From Mesorhizobium sp. WSM2240 (GTDB taxonomy: Bacteria; Pseudomonadota; Alphaproteobacteria; Rhizobiales; Rhizobiaceae): a stretch of 64,000 bases of DNA. Numbering within the stretch: position 1 is the stretch's first letter; every line of letters begins with the position of its first letter. The DNA lies in contig NZ_CP159253.1 of the NCBI RefSeq assembly GCF_040438645.1, forward strand, positions 558,001 through 622,000, read 5' to 3'. Below the pieces are notes generated by a model. The model did no database searches and had not been told where the DNA came from. It saw only the letters and a program-made list of their open reading frames with translations. The position numbers were made by a program, and so were the translations under genes. Positions 28,713 to 39,413 of the stretch are shown here, piece by piece.

Positions 28713-31037
28713 ATGGAAGCCGAAGACACCGAAGCCGGGCGCTCCGACCTGGAACAGGCGGCGCTTTTCTTTCACAAGCACCCTACGCCCGGCAAACTGG
28801 AGATTCAGGCGACGAAACCGCTGGGAAATCAGCGCGACCTGGCGCTCGCCTATTCGCCGGGCGTCGCCGCCCCCTGCCTCGCGATAAGAGACGATCCGGC
28901 GACCGCCGCCGACTACACGGCGCGCGCCAATCTGGTGGCGGTGATATCCAACGGTTCGGCTGTGCTCGGCCTCGGCAATATCGGGCCGCTCGCCTCCAAG
29001 CCGGTGATGGAGGGCAAGGCGGTCCTGTTCAAGAAATTCGCCGGCATCGACGTCTTCGATATCGAGATCGACGCGCCGGAGATCGAGCGCATGGTCGAGA
29101 CGGTGGCGGCGCTGGAGCCGACCTTCGGCGGCATCAACCTGGAGGACATCAAGGCGCCGGAATGCTTCGAGGTTGAGGAGCAGCTCAAGGCGCGGATGAA
29201 GATCCCGGTCTTCCACGACGACCAGCACGGCACGGCGATCATCGTGGCGGCCGCGGTGCTCAACGGGCTGGAATTCGCAGGCAAGAAGATCGAGGACATC
29301 AAGATCGTCACCTCGGGCGCGGGAGCGGCGGCGCTCGCCTGCCTCAATCTGCTCGTCCTGCTCGGCGCGAGGATCGAAAACATCTGGGTCACGGACCGTT
29401 TCGGCGTCGCCTACAAGGGCCGGCTCGACGAGATGGACCGCTGGAAAGACCCCTATGTGAAGGACACCGAGGCACGTACGCTGGCCGACGTGATTACCGG
29501 CGCTGACGTGTTCCTCGGCCTGTCCGCGGCGGGCGTGCTGAAACCCGAACTGCTGAAGCATATGGCGGAAAAGCCGCTGATCCTGGCTTTAGCCAACCCC
29601 AACCCCGAGATCATGCCGGATGAGGCCCGCGCGGCCAGGCCAGATGCGATGATCTGCACCGGCCGCTCCGATTTTCCCAACCAGGTCAACAACGTACTCT
29701 GCTTTCCCTACATCTTCCGCGGGGCGCTGGATTGCGGCGCGAGCGCGATAAACGAGCTGATGAAGATGGCGGCGGTGCGGGCCATCGCCGCATTGGCGCG
29801 GGAGGAACCGTCCGATGTCGCCGCGCGCGCATATTCCGGCGAGACGCCGACCTTCGGCCCGGATTTCCTGATCCCTTCGCCCTTCGACCCCCGGCTGATC
29901 CTGAGGATCGCGCCGGCGGTTGCGAAAGCCGCCTGCGAAACCGGCGTCGCCACGCGGCCGATCACCGATTTCCCTGCCTATATCGACCGGCTCAACCGCT
30001 TCGTCTTCCGCTCCGGCCTGGTGATGAAGCCGGTGTTCTCGACGGCCAAGACGGCAGCATCAAAGCGGGTAATCTATGCCGACGGCGAAGACGAGCGGGT
30101 TCTTCGCGCCGCCCAGGTGGTGATCGAGGAAGGCATCGCCGAGCCGATCCTGATCGGGCGGCCGCATGTCGTCGACGTGCGGCTGAAGCGCTACGGGCTG
30201 CGCATCAAGTCGGGAACGGATTTCGAACTGGTCAACCCGGAGGACGACCCGCGCTACCGCCACTATGTCGACCTCCTGATCGAATTGGGCGGCCGCCGCG
30301 GTGTGACGCAGGAAGCCGCACGCACCCTGGTGCGCACGAACACCACCGTGATCGCAGCGCTGGCGCTGAAGCGGGGCGACGCCCATGCGATGATCTGCGG
30401 GCTGGAAGGCCGGTTCGAGCGCCATTTGCGCAATGTCTCGCTGATCATCGGGCCGCGCGAGGGTGTTCGCGACCGCGATCTCTCGGCGCTTTCCATGCTG
30501 ATCTCGACGCGTGGCGTCACCTTCTTCACTGATACCTATGTGACGGTCGATCCGACAGCGGAAGAGATCGCCGAAATGACCGTGCTGGCGGCCGAGGAAA
30601 TCAGCCGCTTCGGCATCGAGCCTAAGGCGGCTCTGCTGTCGCATTCCAATTTCGGCTCGCGTGACTCCCCGAGCGCGCTGAAGATGCGGCAGGCGGCGGA
30701 GATCCTGAAGAAGATAGCGCCCGACCTGCAGAGCGACGGCGAAATGCATGCCGATTCGGCGCTGTCCGAATTGCTGCGCCAGCGCGTCTTTCCGCATTCG
30801 GCTCTGAAGGGCGAAGCCAATCTTCTGGTGTTTCCGAACCTCGATTCGGCCAATCTGGCAATGACCACGGTCAAGCAGATGATGGACGCGCTGCATGTCG
30901 GACCGATCCTGCTCGGCACCGACAAGCCGGCGCACATCCTGACGCCGTCGGTGACCTCGCGCGGCATCGTGAACATGACGGCGCTGGCGGTCGTCGAGGC
31001 ATCGCAGAAGGCTGTCGCAACGCTGAGGACGGGTTGA
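28713..31037 (+). CDS. maeB: Malic enzyme fused to a phosphotransacetylase-like domain
   Basis: A 774-residue enzyme converting malate to pyruvate and CO2 with NAD(P). The malic-enzyme half (1-430) has [24 protein letters not shown] and [20 protein letters not shown]. The nucleotide-binding fold begins [14 protein letters not shown]. The C-terminal half (~450-770) is the phosphate-acetyltransferase-like domain, thought to be regulatory or structural, typical of Rhizobiales. The ATG 28713 is chosen with GGGGAG 8 nt upstream; an earlier in-frame ATG would add 54 residues unlike the family. The cofactor (dme or tme type) is not resolved. With DctABD it supports malate use in bacteroids. The gene is inserted between two nodD copies. 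Confidence 0.94.
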   Translation: MEAEDTEAGRSDLEQAALFFHKHPTPGKLEIQATKPLGNQRDLALAYSPGVAAPCLAIRDDPATAADYTARANLVAVISNGSAVLGLGNIGPLASKPVMEGKAVLFKKFAGIDVFDIEIDAPEIERMVETVAALEPTFGGINLEDIKAPECFEVEEQLKARMKIPVFHDDQHGTAIIVAAAVLNGLEFAGKKIEDIKIVTSGAGAAALACLNLLVLLGARIENIWVTDRFGVAYKGRLDEMDRWKDPYVKDTEARTLADVITGADVFLGLSAAGVLKPELLKHMAEKPLILALANPNPEIMPDEARAARPDAMICTGRSDFPNQVNNVLCFPYIFRGALDCGASAINELMKMAAVRAIAALAREEPSDVAARAYSGETPTFGPDFLIPSPFDPRLILRIAPAVAKAACETGVATRPITDFPAYIDRLNRFVFRSGLVMKPVFSTAKTAASKRVIYADGEDERVLRAAQVVIEEGIAEPILIGRPHVVDVRLKRYGLRIKSGTDFELVNPEDDPRYRHYVDLLIELGGRRGVTQEAARTLVRTNTTVIAALALKRGDAHAMICGLEGRFERHLRNVSLIIGPREGVRDRDLSALSMLISTRGVTFFTDTYVTVDPTAEEIAEMTVLAAEEISRFGIEPKAALLSHSNFGSRDSPSALKMRQAAEILKKIAPDLQSDGEMHADSALSELLRQRVFPHSALKGEANLLVFPNLDSANLAMTTVKQMMDALHVGPILLGTDKPAHILTPSVTSRGIVNMTALAVVEASQKAVATLRTG

Positions 31038-31137
31038 ACGCCCGGAAATTTGGCCAGACGCCGAAGAAACCGCTAACCTTCCGCAGCGGATTCGCGTAAT
31101 TGGCGAACCGGCAATTCGGGAGGGGGATCGGCACGGG

Positions 31138-31401
31138 ATGGCGGGCAGGCGAGCGAAAAGACAAGCCGTTGCGCTGGGAGCCATCGCACTCACGGTTGCG
31201 ACCGCCGTGCCGGCTTTCGCCGACACCTGGCTCTGGCGTCAACTCGGAGTTGATCGCCGCAGCGGTCGCTGTGCCCTGCGCAACATGACGACGCACTCCT
31301 TCTCCGTTCTCGACGGTGAGCGAGGAGGTTGGGCAGCGAACGGCCTAGGTCAACGCCAGGCCATTTTGCTGTACTTCACGCACACGAACTCCCGCTCCTA
31401 G
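31138..31401 (+). CDS. Possible small exported protein, 87 aa
   Basis: The N-terminus [20 protein letters not shown] followed by VPAFADTW looks like a signal peptide with an AFA cleavage site near residue 28. The remaining ~58 residues ([15 protein letters not shown] onward) match nothing I know. The preceding sequence has GGGAGGGGG about 12-20 nt upstream of ATG 31138. It overlaps the nodD copy B 3' end by 4 bases, facing it. It could be a genuine small gene or chance; evidence is thin. Confidence 0.3.
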   Translation: MAGRRAKRQAVALGAIALTVATAVPAFADTWLWRQLGVDRRSGRCALRNMTTHSFSVLDGERGGWAANGLGQRQAILLYFTHTNSRS

Positions 31402-32366
31402 ACCAAGGGCAGCCCCGAGCTGAATACATTAGAAGCGCGCGTGACGTCCTTGGCCTTGCGTGGAGTAGCCATGCGGGACGCCTCCTGCAACATTATCTCC
31501 CGCATCCAGATGCTTGCCGGATCATTGTTGTGAACGGCCGGCCATTGGACTGCCTCGGTGAATGCGGGAAGTTGCAGCGGAAGTTCGATGATCTGCAGGG
31601 GAAACGTATGTTCGAAATGCTTGACCAGCCGGGAGGGCATGGTCGCTATGCGATCTGTGCCTGATATCAAAGGCGGGATCATGCTGAAGGCCTGCACGGT
31701 GACCTCGACACGTGCCTTGAGGTCATGCTCACGCAAAAACCATTCCTTGGGCTTCCGCAAACGCTCGAACTTAACCGAAACGTGCTTCATTGACATATAT
31801 TTCTCTACCGTAAGCTGCCGTGGCAACTGCTTGTTCCTGGCGCAGCCCACGCACACGAGCCTCTCGTCGAACAGCGACAATCTTGGATGCGCGCTCGACA
31901 AGAACCATTCCGGAACAATGACAAAATCGACGTCACCGCGCCGGAGGAGCTCATCGGGGCTGTCGTCGAGAGGCAGCATTTCGAAGCTGACGGCGGGTGC
32001 TTCGCGTGCAACGCGCTCCACGACCTTTTCAAAAAAAACCAGTGTGACGAAATCGGAAAGAATAATCCTAAAGCGGCGATCGGATTGAGCCGGGTTAAAC
32101 GGATCGCTAGAAATAATCGAGCACTGGATGCACAGGAGCGCGTCGCGAACTGCCGGGGCGAGCGCTTGTGCGCGCGGTGTTAGAATACGCTCGCGGCCGC
32201 TCATCGCAAATAGTTCGTCGCGGAAAAAATCGCGCAGCCGGGCAACGGCCGCACTCATGGCCGGCTGACTCAGGTTGATGCGGCGCGCCGCCTCTGTGAG
32301 GTTGCGCTCGGTCAGCAGTGCGTCGAGCACAACCAGAAGATTTAGATCAAGCCCTTTGAACCGCAT
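31398..32366 (-). CDS. nodD: Nodulation regulator NodD (copy B, adjacent to the nod operon)
   Basis: A 322-residue LysR-type flavonoid-responsive activator. The true start is ATG 32366 ([18 protein letters not shown]); the 13 codons open upstream would lie inside the nod box. The helix-turn-helix is in residues 20-45 and the sensor domain in 90-300. It differs from copy A mainly between residues 195 and 225 and by an 18-residue longer C-terminus. It is divergent from the nod operon with an intact nod box in the spacer, the classic arrangement in which NodD binds the box, activates nodBCIJHPQ and may control its own synthesis. Confidence 0.97.
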   Translation of the reverse strand: MRFKGLDLNLLVVLDALLTERNLTEAARRINLSQPAMSAAVARLRDFFRDELFAMSGRERILTPRAQALAPAVRDALLCIQCSIISSDPFNPAQSDRRFRIILSDFVTLVFFEKVVERVAREAPAVSFEMLPLDDSPDELLRRGDVDFVIVPEWFLSSAHPRLSLFDERLVCVGCARNKQLPRQLTVEKYMSMKHVSVKFERLRKPKEWFLREHDLKARVEVTVQAFSMIPPLISGTDRIATMPSRLVKHFEHTFPLQIIELPLQLPAFTEAVQWPAVHNNDPASIWMREIMLQEASRMATPRKAKDVTRASNVFSSGLPLV

Positions 32367-32373
32367 GTCAGTT

Positions 32374-32420
32374 ATCCATAATGCGGATGCGTCAAATCGA
32401 AACAAACGATTTTACCGGTT
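32374..32420 (+). promoter_or_regulatory. Nod box of the nodBCIJHPQ operon
   Basis: All conserved blocks are present in order: ATCCATAATGCGGATG, then ATCGAAACAAACGATTTTAC. Spacing between blocks equals that of the copy at 28318, and the distal GATTTTACC element is kept. It starts 7 bases upstream of the divergent nodD ATG. This is the NodD binding site and promoter region for the operon, which begins 266 bases downstream with the deleted nodA. Confidence 0.93.
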
Positions 32421-32685
32421 TTGCAGAACGTCGCATAGGGACAATTCAAGGAAGCCCCTTAAGGAAGTTGTCGATGTTTGCGTTAGCTCCGAGGAGCATT
32501 TTTGCCCCCGCGTAGCATTTTCCGGTGCACGCCTTCCGGTGTTCGCCGAAGGTCAATCAAGCCGCATGTCCATTGCGGCTGGGTTCTTCGGTCCGCGCAA
32601 GCTACGTCGCGTCGGCTCGCTGCAACAAGCTCTTTCCTGCATAGGCGCTTACTTCAAGAAACAGCAATAAAGACGAGGTCCTTCC

Positions 32686-32838
32686 ATGCGCTCTGACGTG
32701 CGGTGGCGGTTGTGCTGGGAAAATGAATTGCCGCCCACGCGCGTCCAGGACCTGCTCGTCTTCCTTATGCCGACTGGACGCCTGATGAGCGAGTGGCCTG
32801 CCGGCGCGCTGATTGATCGCAACGGTCCGGAGCTATGA
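32686..32838 (+). pseudogene. nodA: Internally deleted nodA (50 codons, in frame)
   Basis: The frame starts [17 protein letters not shown], the conserved NodA N-terminus, and then passes without a break into the NodA C-terminus ([14 protein letters not shown], then LIDRNGPEL). Normal NodA is ~196 residues, so about 145 are missing, including the acyltransferase core. The stop overlaps the nodB start as ATGA, as in intact nodAB pairs. The frame is preserved, so the remnant may be kept to couple translation into nodB. A functional nodA must lie outside the window if Nod factors are made. Confidence 0.9.
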
Positions 32839-33494
32839 AACATTCGGACTACATGCGCGGAGTGCAGAATGACTACGCTGATGCCACCGAAGATCGCAGC
32901 GTCTATTTGACGTTTGATGACGGTCCAAGTCCGCTTTGGACACCGGATATCCTCGATCTGCTGGCGCAACACCGGGTGCCGGCGACGTTCTTCGTCATCG
33001 GTGCCGGGGCCGAAGACAAGCCGGAACTCATCCGGCGAATTTTTGCAGAAGGGCACGAGGTAGCCAACCACACGATGACTCATCCGGACCTGTCCAGATG
33101 CGGATCCGCCGAAGTCGAACGTGAAATCCTCGAGGCGAACAGGGTCATCAGGATGGCGTGCCCCCAGGCCACGGTACGGCGAATGCGCGCGCCGTATGGG
33201 ATTTGGACCGAAGAAGTGCTTACCACCTTAGCGAGCGCCGGACTGGCGGCTGTCCATTGGTCGGTAGATCCGCGAGACTGGTCTCGCCCCGGCCCAGACG
33301 CGATTGTCGATGCAGTGCTCGCCCGTATCGAGCCGGGCGCAATTGTGCTCTTGCACGATGGGTGTGCTCCCGACGAGTTGGGACCGGACACTCAAGCCAG
33401 TCTGCGTGACCAGACGGTCACGGCGCTGGCGCACCTGATTCCAGCATTGCATGACCGCGGATTTGTAATCCGCTCGCTTCCTGAACATCACTGA
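32835..33494 (+). CDS. nodB: Chitooligosaccharide deacetylase NodB
   Basis: A 219-residue polysaccharide deacetylase that removes the N-acetyl group from the non-reducing end of the chito-oligosaccharide made by NodC. It carries the NodB-homology motifs: the catalytic/metal segment [12 protein letters not shown], metal histidines in [16 protein letters not shown], and HDG near the end (VLLHDGCAP). The ATG 32835 overlaps the nodA-relic stop. It is the first complete gene of the nod operon. Confidence 0.97.
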   Translation: MKHSDYMRGVQNDYADATEDRSVYLTFDDGPSPLWTPDILDLLAQHRVPATFFVIGAGAEDKPELIRRIFAEGHEVANHTMTHPDLSRCGSAEVEREILEANRVIRMACPQATVRRMRAPYGIWTEEVLTTLASAGLAAVHWSVDPRDWSRPGPDAIVDAVLARIEPGAIVLLHDGCAPDELGPDTQASLRDQTVTALAHLIPALHDRGFVIRSLPEHH

Positions 33495-33508
33495 ACAATC
33501 GAGATCCT

Positions 33509-34870
33509 ATGAACCTGTTCGCTGCAATCAGTATCGTCGCCGTGTCGTGCTATGCACTGCTCTCGACTCTCTATAAGGGCATGCAGGCGATTTATGCTCG
33601 GCCAGCAAAAGCGGCACCGGCGTCGGACGACCTAGTCGGCTCCGGCCTCTGGCCGAGCGTGGATGTCATCGTCCCCTGCTACAATGAGGATCCGCGCACG
33701 CTCTCGGCGTGCCTCGCTTCCCTTGCACACCAGGAATACTACGGCAAATTGCGGGTGTATGTAGTTGATGACGGTTCTGGAAATCGCGAAGCGGTCGCGC
33801 CGGTACACGACAGCTATGCGGAGGACGCGCGATTTGAGTTCATTCTGCTCCCCGAGAATGTCGGCAAGCGCAAAGCGCAGATCGCCGCCATACGCCGCTC
33901 ATCTGGAGATTTGGTGCTCAACGTCGACTCGGACACGACACTTGCGCCCGACGTTATCAGGAAACTTGCACTGAAGATGCAGGATTCAGGGATCGGCGCG
34001 GCCATGGGCCAGTTGACGGCAAGCAACCGGAGCGACACATGGCTGACTCGGTTGATCGATATGGAGTACTGGCTGGCTTGCAATGAGGAGCGTGCGGCAC
34101 AGGCTCGCTTCGGTGCCGTCATGTGCTGTTGCGGCCCATGTGCCATGTACCGCCGGTCTTCGCTCCTTTCACTGCTAGCTCGGTACGAGACGCAGCTGTT
34201 TCGGGGGAAGCCAAGCGACTTCGGTGAGGACCGCCATCTTACGATCCTCATGCTGGAAGCAGGCTTTCGAACCGAGTACGTTCCGGACGCAATCGCGGCA
34301 ACAGTCGTTCCCGATACGCTAGGGCCGTATCTGCGCCAACAACTCCGCTGGGCACGGAGCACTTTCCGGGATACGCTGCTTTTGCTTCGGCTACTGCCTG
34401 GCCTCGATCGCTATCTCACGTTGGACGTGATCGGCCAGAATCTCGGCCCGCTGCTTCTCACCCTGACGGTGGTAGCGGGACTCGCGCAGCTCGCACTCAC
34501 AGGTACAGTGCCTTGGTCGGCATGCCTGATGATTGCAGCCATGACCATCATTCGATGCACCGTTGCAGCTTTTCGTGCTCGCCAACTTCGATTTCTCGCA
34601 TTTTCTCTGCACACATTCATCAACATCTTTCTATTGCTGCCCTTGAAAGCCTATGCGTTGTGTACACTGAGCAATAGCGATTGGCTGTCGCGCAAGACCA
34701 CCAGCCTACCCAACAGGGAGAAAAAGCAGGAGCAGGTCATCGCGAAACACACGATGGCCGGACCAAACGCTACGGGAAGCTCGGAAGTTGCCGACTCGAT
34801 TCGCAGGACGAATCTGCCGCGCGATCCATCAAGGTTGGTTGAGTCTGGCAGCGCTTGCAGCGGCAAGTAA
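33509..34870 (+). CDS. nodC: N-acetylglucosaminyltransferase NodC
   Basis: A 453-residue membrane glycosyltransferase family 2 enzyme (chitin-synthase type) that builds the Nod-factor backbone from UDP-GlcNAc. An N-terminal helix is followed by the catalytic domain. It shows VIVPCYNEDPRTL, the acidic triad in VVDDGSGN and NVDSDTT, GEDRHLT, and QQLRWARST (the QxxRW processivity motif). Three or four C-terminal helices follow. It starts 15 bases after nodB. The last ~45 hydrophilic residues are rich in Ser and Lys. The family's usual length is 410-450. Confidence 0.97.
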   Translation: MNLFAAISIVAVSCYALLSTLYKGMQAIYARPAKAAPASDDLVGSGLWPSVDVIVPCYNEDPRTLSACLASLAHQEYYGKLRVYVVDDGSGNREAVAPVHDSYAEDARFEFILLPENVGKRKAQIAAIRRSSGDLVLNVDSDTTLAPDVIRKLALKMQDSGIGAAMGQLTASNRSDTWLTRLIDMEYWLACNEERAAQARFGAVMCCCGPCAMYRRSSLLSLLARYETQLFRGKPSDFGEDRHLTILMLEAGFRTEYVPDAIAATVVPDTLGPYLRQQLRWARSTFRDTLLLLRLLPGLDRYLTLDVIGQNLGPLLLTLTVVAGLAQLALTGTVPWSACLMIAAMTIIRCTVAAFRARQLRFLAFSLHTFINIFLLLPLKAYALCTLSNSDWLSRKTTSLPNREKKQEQVIAKHTMAGPNATGSSEVADSIRRTNLPRDPSRLVESGSACSGK

Positions 34871-35092
34871 TCGAAGCACGTTGGTAGCGGGCAAGTCGTG
34901 AGTCCAGGGAAGTAGCCGAAGGCGGTCCCTAGCGGCCCGACGCCAATCCGTTCGAGTTGGGGGCGACACACGCAAATGCTTCGGCTGTCGCTTTCGACGG
35001 GGCGTCACAAATGTGATTGCCTGCTCTGGACCAGAACGCCGTGAATGAATTGCCGGCAGGCCGATCGGCTTGTTTCAGCTTGAGATAGAACC

Positions 35093-36007
35093 ATGTCCAA
35101 AGTAGCAGTCGACCTTACCGGCGTAAAAAAATCATTTGGCGACAAGCCCGTTGTGAACGGGCTGTCGTTCACCGTTGCGTCGGGGGAGTGCTTCGGCCTG
35201 CTGGGGCCGAACGGTGCGGGCAAGAGCACTATTGCGCGCATGCTCCTCGGCATGACGCCGCCCGACGCGGGTAAGATCACGGTTCTCGGGGTGCCAGTGC
35301 CGGCACAGAGTCGCTTGGCACGCAAGGGCATAGGCGTGGTTCCACAGTTCGACAACCTTGACCAGGAATTCACGGTACGCGAGAACCTGTTGGTGTTCGG
35401 GCGCTACTTCGGCATGAGCACCCGCAAGATCGAAGCGGTCATTCCATCGCTTCTCGAGTTCGCCCGGCTTGAGAGCAAGGAGCATGCACGTGTCGCCGAA
35501 CTATCCGGCGGCATGAAGCGGCGTCTGACGCTAGCACGTGCGCTGATCAACGACCCGCAGCTACTCGTAATGGACGAGCCGACCACCGGCCTCGACCCGC
35601 ACGCGCGCCACCTGATTTGGGAGCGCCTGCGTTTACTGCTGGCGCGCGGCAAGACGATCATCTTGACGACCCACTTTATGGAAGAGGCTGAGCGGTTGTG
35701 CGACAGGCTGTGCGTTCTCGAATATGGATGCAAAATCGCTGAAGGCAGCCCTCAAACCCTGATTGACGAACATATTGGGTGCCATGTGATCGAGATCTTC
35801 GGCGGCAATCCACAAGAGCTGGGTTCGTTGATTAGGCCATACGTTCAGCGCATCGAGGTGAGCGGCGAGACGCTATTTTGCTATGCGTCCGATCCGGAGC
35901 AGGTGCGGGTGCAGCTGCGCGGGCGCGCGGGTCTGCGTCTTCTGGAGCGTCCACCCAGTCTGGAGGACGTTTTCTTGCGGCTGACCGGACACGAGATGGA
36001 GAAGTGA
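35093..36007 (+). CDS. nodI: Nod-factor export ATP-binding protein NodI
   Basis: A 304-residue ABC-2 type ATPase that powers Nod-factor export with NodJ. Walker A is GPNGAGKST, the signature [17 protein letters not shown], and Walker [14 protein letters not shown], followed by the H-loop in [11 protein letters not shown]. It sits 222 bases after nodC; that gap holds no recognisable gene or nod box. It is separated from nodJ by 3 bases. Confidence 0.97.
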   Translation: MSKVAVDLTGVKKSFGDKPVVNGLSFTVASGECFGLLGPNGAGKSTIARMLLGMTPPDAGKITVLGVPVPAQSRLARKGIGVVPQFDNLDQEFTVRENLLVFGRYFGMSTRKIEAVIPSLLEFARLESKEHARVAELSGGMKRRLTLARALINDPQLLVMDEPTTGLDPHARHLIWERLRLLLARGKTIILTTHFMEEAERLCDRLCVLEYGCKIAEGSPQTLIDEHIGCHVIEIFGGNPQELGSLIRPYVQRIEVSGETLFCYASDPEQVRVQLRGRAGLRLLERPPSLEDVFLRLTGHEMEK

Positions 36008-36010
36008 ACA

Positions 36011-36799
36011 ATGGGTGAAAGCTTTGCGGCGGCTCTACCCGCTAACCCGTGGAACTGGATTGCGGTGTGGCGCCGCAACTATATGGCCTGGAAGAAGGTC
36101 GCACTTGCGTCACTGATCGGCAACCTCGCCGATCCTATGATCTATCTTTTCAGCCTCGGCACTGGCCTCGGAATAATGATAGGTCGCGTTGACGGTGCCT
36201 CGTACATTGCTTTTCTGGCAGCCGGCATGGTGGCGACAAGCGCGATGACCGCATCGACCTTTGAAACGATCTATGCTGTTTTCGCTCGCATGCACGATCA
36301 ACGGACCTGGGAAGCAATCCTGCACACACAACTTACCCTTGGCGACCTGGTTCTCGGTGAATTGGCGTGGGCAGCCACCAAGGCCTTTCTGGCTGGTACA
36401 GCAATTACGATTGTTGCCGCCGCAGTTGGTTATTCAGCATGGTGGTCCGTCCTGTATGTGCTACCAGCCATCGCTCTCACTGGGTTCGCGTTTGCAAGCC
36501 TGGCCTTGATCGTCACGGCGCTTGCCCCTAGCTACCAGTATTTCATATTCTACCAGACGCTCGTCATCACACCCATGCTGTTCCTATCCGGCGCGGTCTT
36601 CCCGGTCACCCAATTGCCGGACACCTTTCAGCAGGTTGCGGGCTTTTTGCCGCTGGCGCATTCTATCGACCTTATTCGTCCGGTGATGCTTGGCCACCCG
36701 GTCGGCAACGTCGGGCTGCATATCGGCGCACTTTGCATCTACGCGGTATTGCCGTTTTTCATATCTGCGGCACTGTTCCGTCGGCGCCTGATGCGTTGA
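36011..36799 (+). CDS. nodJ: Nod-factor export permease NodJ
   Basis: A 262-residue ABC-2 type inner-membrane permease with six hydrophobic segments (for example [20 protein letters not shown] and [16 protein letters not shown], the latter a family hallmark). It partners NodI to release lipochito-oligosaccharides. GGAG precedes ATG 36011 and spans the nodI stop, so the two are translated together. Confidence 0.97.
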   Translation: MGESFAAALPANPWNWIAVWRRNYMAWKKVALASLIGNLADPMIYLFSLGTGLGIMIGRVDGASYIAFLAAGMVATSAMTASTFETIYAVFARMHDQRTWEAILHTQLTLGDLVLGELAWAATKAFLAGTAITIVAAAVGYSAWWSVLYVLPAIALTGFAFASLALIVTALAPSYQYFIFYQTLVITPMLFLSGAVFPVTQLPDTFQQVAGFLPLAHSIDLIRPVMLGHPVGNVGLHIGALCIYAVLPFFISAALFRRRLMR

Positions 36800-37087
36800 T
36801 GCTACATACGAATACAAGAAGGAGACCCGCCACAAGCGGCGAGCGTGCTTGGCCTGGCGGCTGTGAGTTGGCGACAGCAGAACACGAAAGTTGGCGCACT
36901 CACGCGACTGGAGGCAGCTTTTGATGCAGGCACACGCCGCCGGTCTGCGCGACCAATCTCACGGTGCGGGTCTGATTGCATGAGCGCAGGTCAAAACCCG
37001 TCCGCGTCTCAACACATCATGGCCAGTCTTCTTGTGCTGGGCACCGCCCCTGAACGTCGAAACCACTATCAGTTGGAAACACATGCA

Positions 37088-37834
37088 ATGACCCACACCA
37101 CACCGACCGCTGAGCCTTTTGCAATCCTTGCTTTGCCAAGGACTGGGACGCACTATTTGGAAGTGTTGTTGAACGAGCATCCGAATGTAATCAGTAACGG
37201 TGAGTTGCTCAACGAGTACGACACTAACTGGCCCAATAAGGATCGTCTGCTACGCAGCAATCGCGAGCTCCTAGAGCTTGCCTACGTGCGCTATCCCACG
37301 CGGAGCGACAAGAAGGTGACGCATGTTGGCTGCAAGGTCAACGAACCTCAGTTTCACGATCATCCAGGCTTCTTTGCGGAACTGGCCCGTTGGCCAGGAC
37401 TCAAGGTGATCCTCTTGGTTCGGAGAAACGTATTGGAATCGCTACGGTCGCTGGTGCAGGCAAGGCAAAGCGGTCAGTGGCTGAAGTTCAGTTCGGACAG
37501 GGATGAAGCTCCGCCGCCACAGGTCAGATTGTCAATCGCCGACTGCGAGGCATACTTCAAAACCGCCGACGATTTCCACGCTCGTGTTGCGCACTCCTTC
37601 GCACCGTCCAACTTGCTTGTAATTGAATACGAGAGCCTTCTTCAAGAACCCGCAGCATGTTTGGGAACAGTTTGGGATTTCCTGGGAGTTCCGACGCTTC
37701 AGCTGTCCGGTTGCGCCATCCTTCAGCGCCAGGAAGCGCGACCGCTCAACCAAACGGTACAGAATTTTGATGAACTGCGGCTTCACTTCGCAGACGGACC
37801 TTATGCGAGTTTTTTTGACGTCGCTGCCGTCTGA
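37088..37834 (+). CDS. nodH: Nod-factor sulfotransferase NodH
   Basis: A 248-residue PAPS-dependent sulfotransferase that sulphates the reducing-end sugar of the Nod factor, a host-range determinant. The 5' PAPS motif is in LALPRTGTHYLEVLLNEHP and the 3'-phosphate site around VILLVRRNVLESLRSLVQAR. The C-terminal REXRPLNQTVQNF-like segment is conserved among NodH proteins. The ATG 37088 (MTHTTPTAEPFAIL) is chosen; the open frame extends 81 codons upstream but without homology. It belongs with nodPQ downstream, which make the PAPS donor. Confidence 0.95.
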   Translation: MTHTTPTAEPFAILALPRTGTHYLEVLLNEHPNVISNGELLNEYDTNWPNKDRLLRSNRELLELAYVRYPTRSDKKVTHVGCKVNEPQFHDHPGFFAELARWPGLKVILLVRRNVLESLRSLVQARQSGQWLKFSSDRDEAPPPQVRLSIADCEAYFKTADDFHARVAHSFAPSNLLVIEYESLLQEPAACLGTVWDFLGVPTLQLSGCAILQRQEARPLNQTVQNFDELRLHFADGPYASFFDVAAV

Positions 37835-38111
37835 CGGGCCCCTTGCAGCCAGTAGTGCGCTTGCTCCCAGCGCCACATTCCACGCTTTTCAGCGAATGCC
37901 AATATTGGCCTCAGACTGAGACACCCGACGAGCCCGCCACCCGGCCGAGATTGGCGATTGGTTGAGGCATTCTTGTTGAAGACCGCATGAAGGGCATGAC
38001 CGCCACCGAGTTCCTCCCGCCCTGAGCGAGACGGAGGATCAAGAAACGTTCCCGCCGTCAAACCACCCTGACCCCATTGGTCATTTTACGCGTCCACTGG
38101 AGCGATTGCGC

Positions 38112-38345
38112 ATGTTCATTCCCGTTCCCGAGAGCCACGGCAGATCGATAGCCAAGGCTGTCAGTTGGCGCATCACAGGCAGTCTCGATACGTTCGTGCT
38201 GAGCTGGCTCATAACCGGAAACGTCGTTTCCGCGGGATCCATCGCCACCGGTGAAGTCGTCACAAAGATCGTGCTGTACTATCTCCACGAGCGGGCATGG
38301 TCATTCATTCCCTTTGGCCGGCGCACCATATCGCCAGCTGAATGA
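38112..38345 (+). CDS. Small DUF2061 membrane protein between nodH and nodP
   Basis: A 77-residue protein with two predicted membrane helices (about 30-45 and 50-65). It shows the DUF2061 pattern RSIAKAVSWRITGSLDTFVL, then WLITGN and TKIVLYYLHERAWSFIPFG. Family members are often found near sulfate-activation genes; their role is unknown. The ATG 38112 is two codons inside an earlier TTG. Its place between the sulfotransferase and PAPS-synthesis genes suggests a link to sulphur handling, but this is inference. Confidence 0.8.
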   Translation: MFIPVPESHGRSIAKAVSWRITGSLDTFVLSWLITGNVVSAGSIATGEVVTKIVLYYLHERAWSFIPFGRRTISPAE

Positions 38346-38505
38346 ACAGCACAACGACGATTGGCCCCCTTTCTCGGATGTCTTTCGTCGCGATGACAGA
38401 AGCCATGACCATACGGTTTGATAAAGCAGTGAACCAGCCATTCGGCGCTTGCAAGGTGCCGCTTCCGCGATGACTGGCAGAACGCTGGGTTAGAAAAGTG
38501 CCGAC

Positions 38506-39411
38506 ATGAATGTTTCTTTGACGCACCTGCAACGCCTTGAAGCCGAGGCCATCCATATTTTTCGCGAGGTGGCGGCGACGTTTGCGAAACCGGTGATGCT
38601 CTATTCGGTGGGCAAGGATTCGTCGGTCCTGCTGCATCTGGCGATGAAAGCCTTCTATCCGGCGAAGCCGCCGTTTCCATTCCTGCACGTCGACACGACC
38701 TGGAAATTCCGCGAGATGATCGAGTTTCGAGATCATATGGCCGAGAAGCTGGGCTTCGACCTTCTCGTCCACGTCAACGAAGACGGCGTGCGCGACGGCA
38801 TCAATCCCTTCGACCATGGCTCGAATACCCATACCCATGTCATGAAGACGGTGGGTCTGCGCCAGGCGCTCGACAAATACGGTTTCGACGCGGCCTTTGG
38901 CGGTGCCCGCCGCGACGAGGAAAAGTCCCGCGCCAAGGAGCGCATCTTCTCGTTCCGCAATGCGCAGCATGTCTGGGATCCCAAGAACCAGCGTCCGGAA
39001 ATGTGGAAGATCTACAACACAAGGATTTCGCCGGGTGAATCGATCCGCGTCTTCCCGCTCTCCAACTGGACCGAACTCGACATCTGGCAATACATATTGC
39101 GCGAGGACATCCCGATCGTGCCACTTTATTTCGCCAAGAAGCGGCCGGTGGTCGAGCGTGACGGCATGCTGATCATGCGCGACGACGACCGCATGAAGCT
39201 CCGGCCGGGCGAGGTCATCGAGAACCGCCTGGTCCGTTTCAGGACGCTCGGCTGCTATCCGCTGACCGGGGCGATCGATTCCGACGCCGACGATCTCGAA
39301 GGCATCGTCAATGAGATGCTGATTGCCCGAACCTCGGAACGCCAGGGCCGGCTGATCGACCGGGACGAGACCGGCTCGATGGAAAAAAAGAAGCGCGAAG
39401 GATATTTCTGA
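38506..39411 (+). CDS. nodP: Sulfate adenylyltransferase small subunit NodP/CysD
   Basis: A 301-residue PP-loop ATP sulfurylase subunit. The PP-loop motif is [18 protein letters not shown], followed by [12 protein letters not shown], and the mid-protein [20 protein letters not shown] is diagnostic of CysD/NodP. With NodQ it makes APS from ATP and sulfate, the first step of PAPS supply for NodH. The stop lies 2 bases before nodQ, so the pair is co-translated. Housekeeping CysD is very similar; the nod context decides the name. Confidence 0.96.
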   Translation: MNVSLTHLQRLEAEAIHIFREVAATFAKPVMLYSVGKDSSVLLHLAMKAFYPAKPPFPFLHVDTTWKFREMIEFRDHMAEKLGFDLLVHVNEDGVRDGINPFDHGSNTHTHVMKTVGLRQALDKYGFDAAFGGARRDEEKSRAKERIFSFRNAQHVWDPKNQRPEMWKIYNTRISPGESIRVFPLSNWTELDIWQYILREDIPIVPLYFAKKRPVVERDGMLIMRDDDRMKLRPGEVIENRLVRFRTLGCYPLTGAIDSDADDLEGIVNEMLIARTSERQGRLIDRDETGSMEKKKREGYF

Positions 39412-39413
39412 GA

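Noticed and set aside
34871..35092. Relic of nodS or nodU between nodC and nodI
   Set aside because: The 222-base gap has no recognisable methyltransferase or carbamoyltransferase motif in any frame.
36845..37087. N-terminal extension of NodH by 81 codons
   Set aside because: The extension shows no homology, and NodH proteins start at the MTH-type residue corresponding to ATG 37088.
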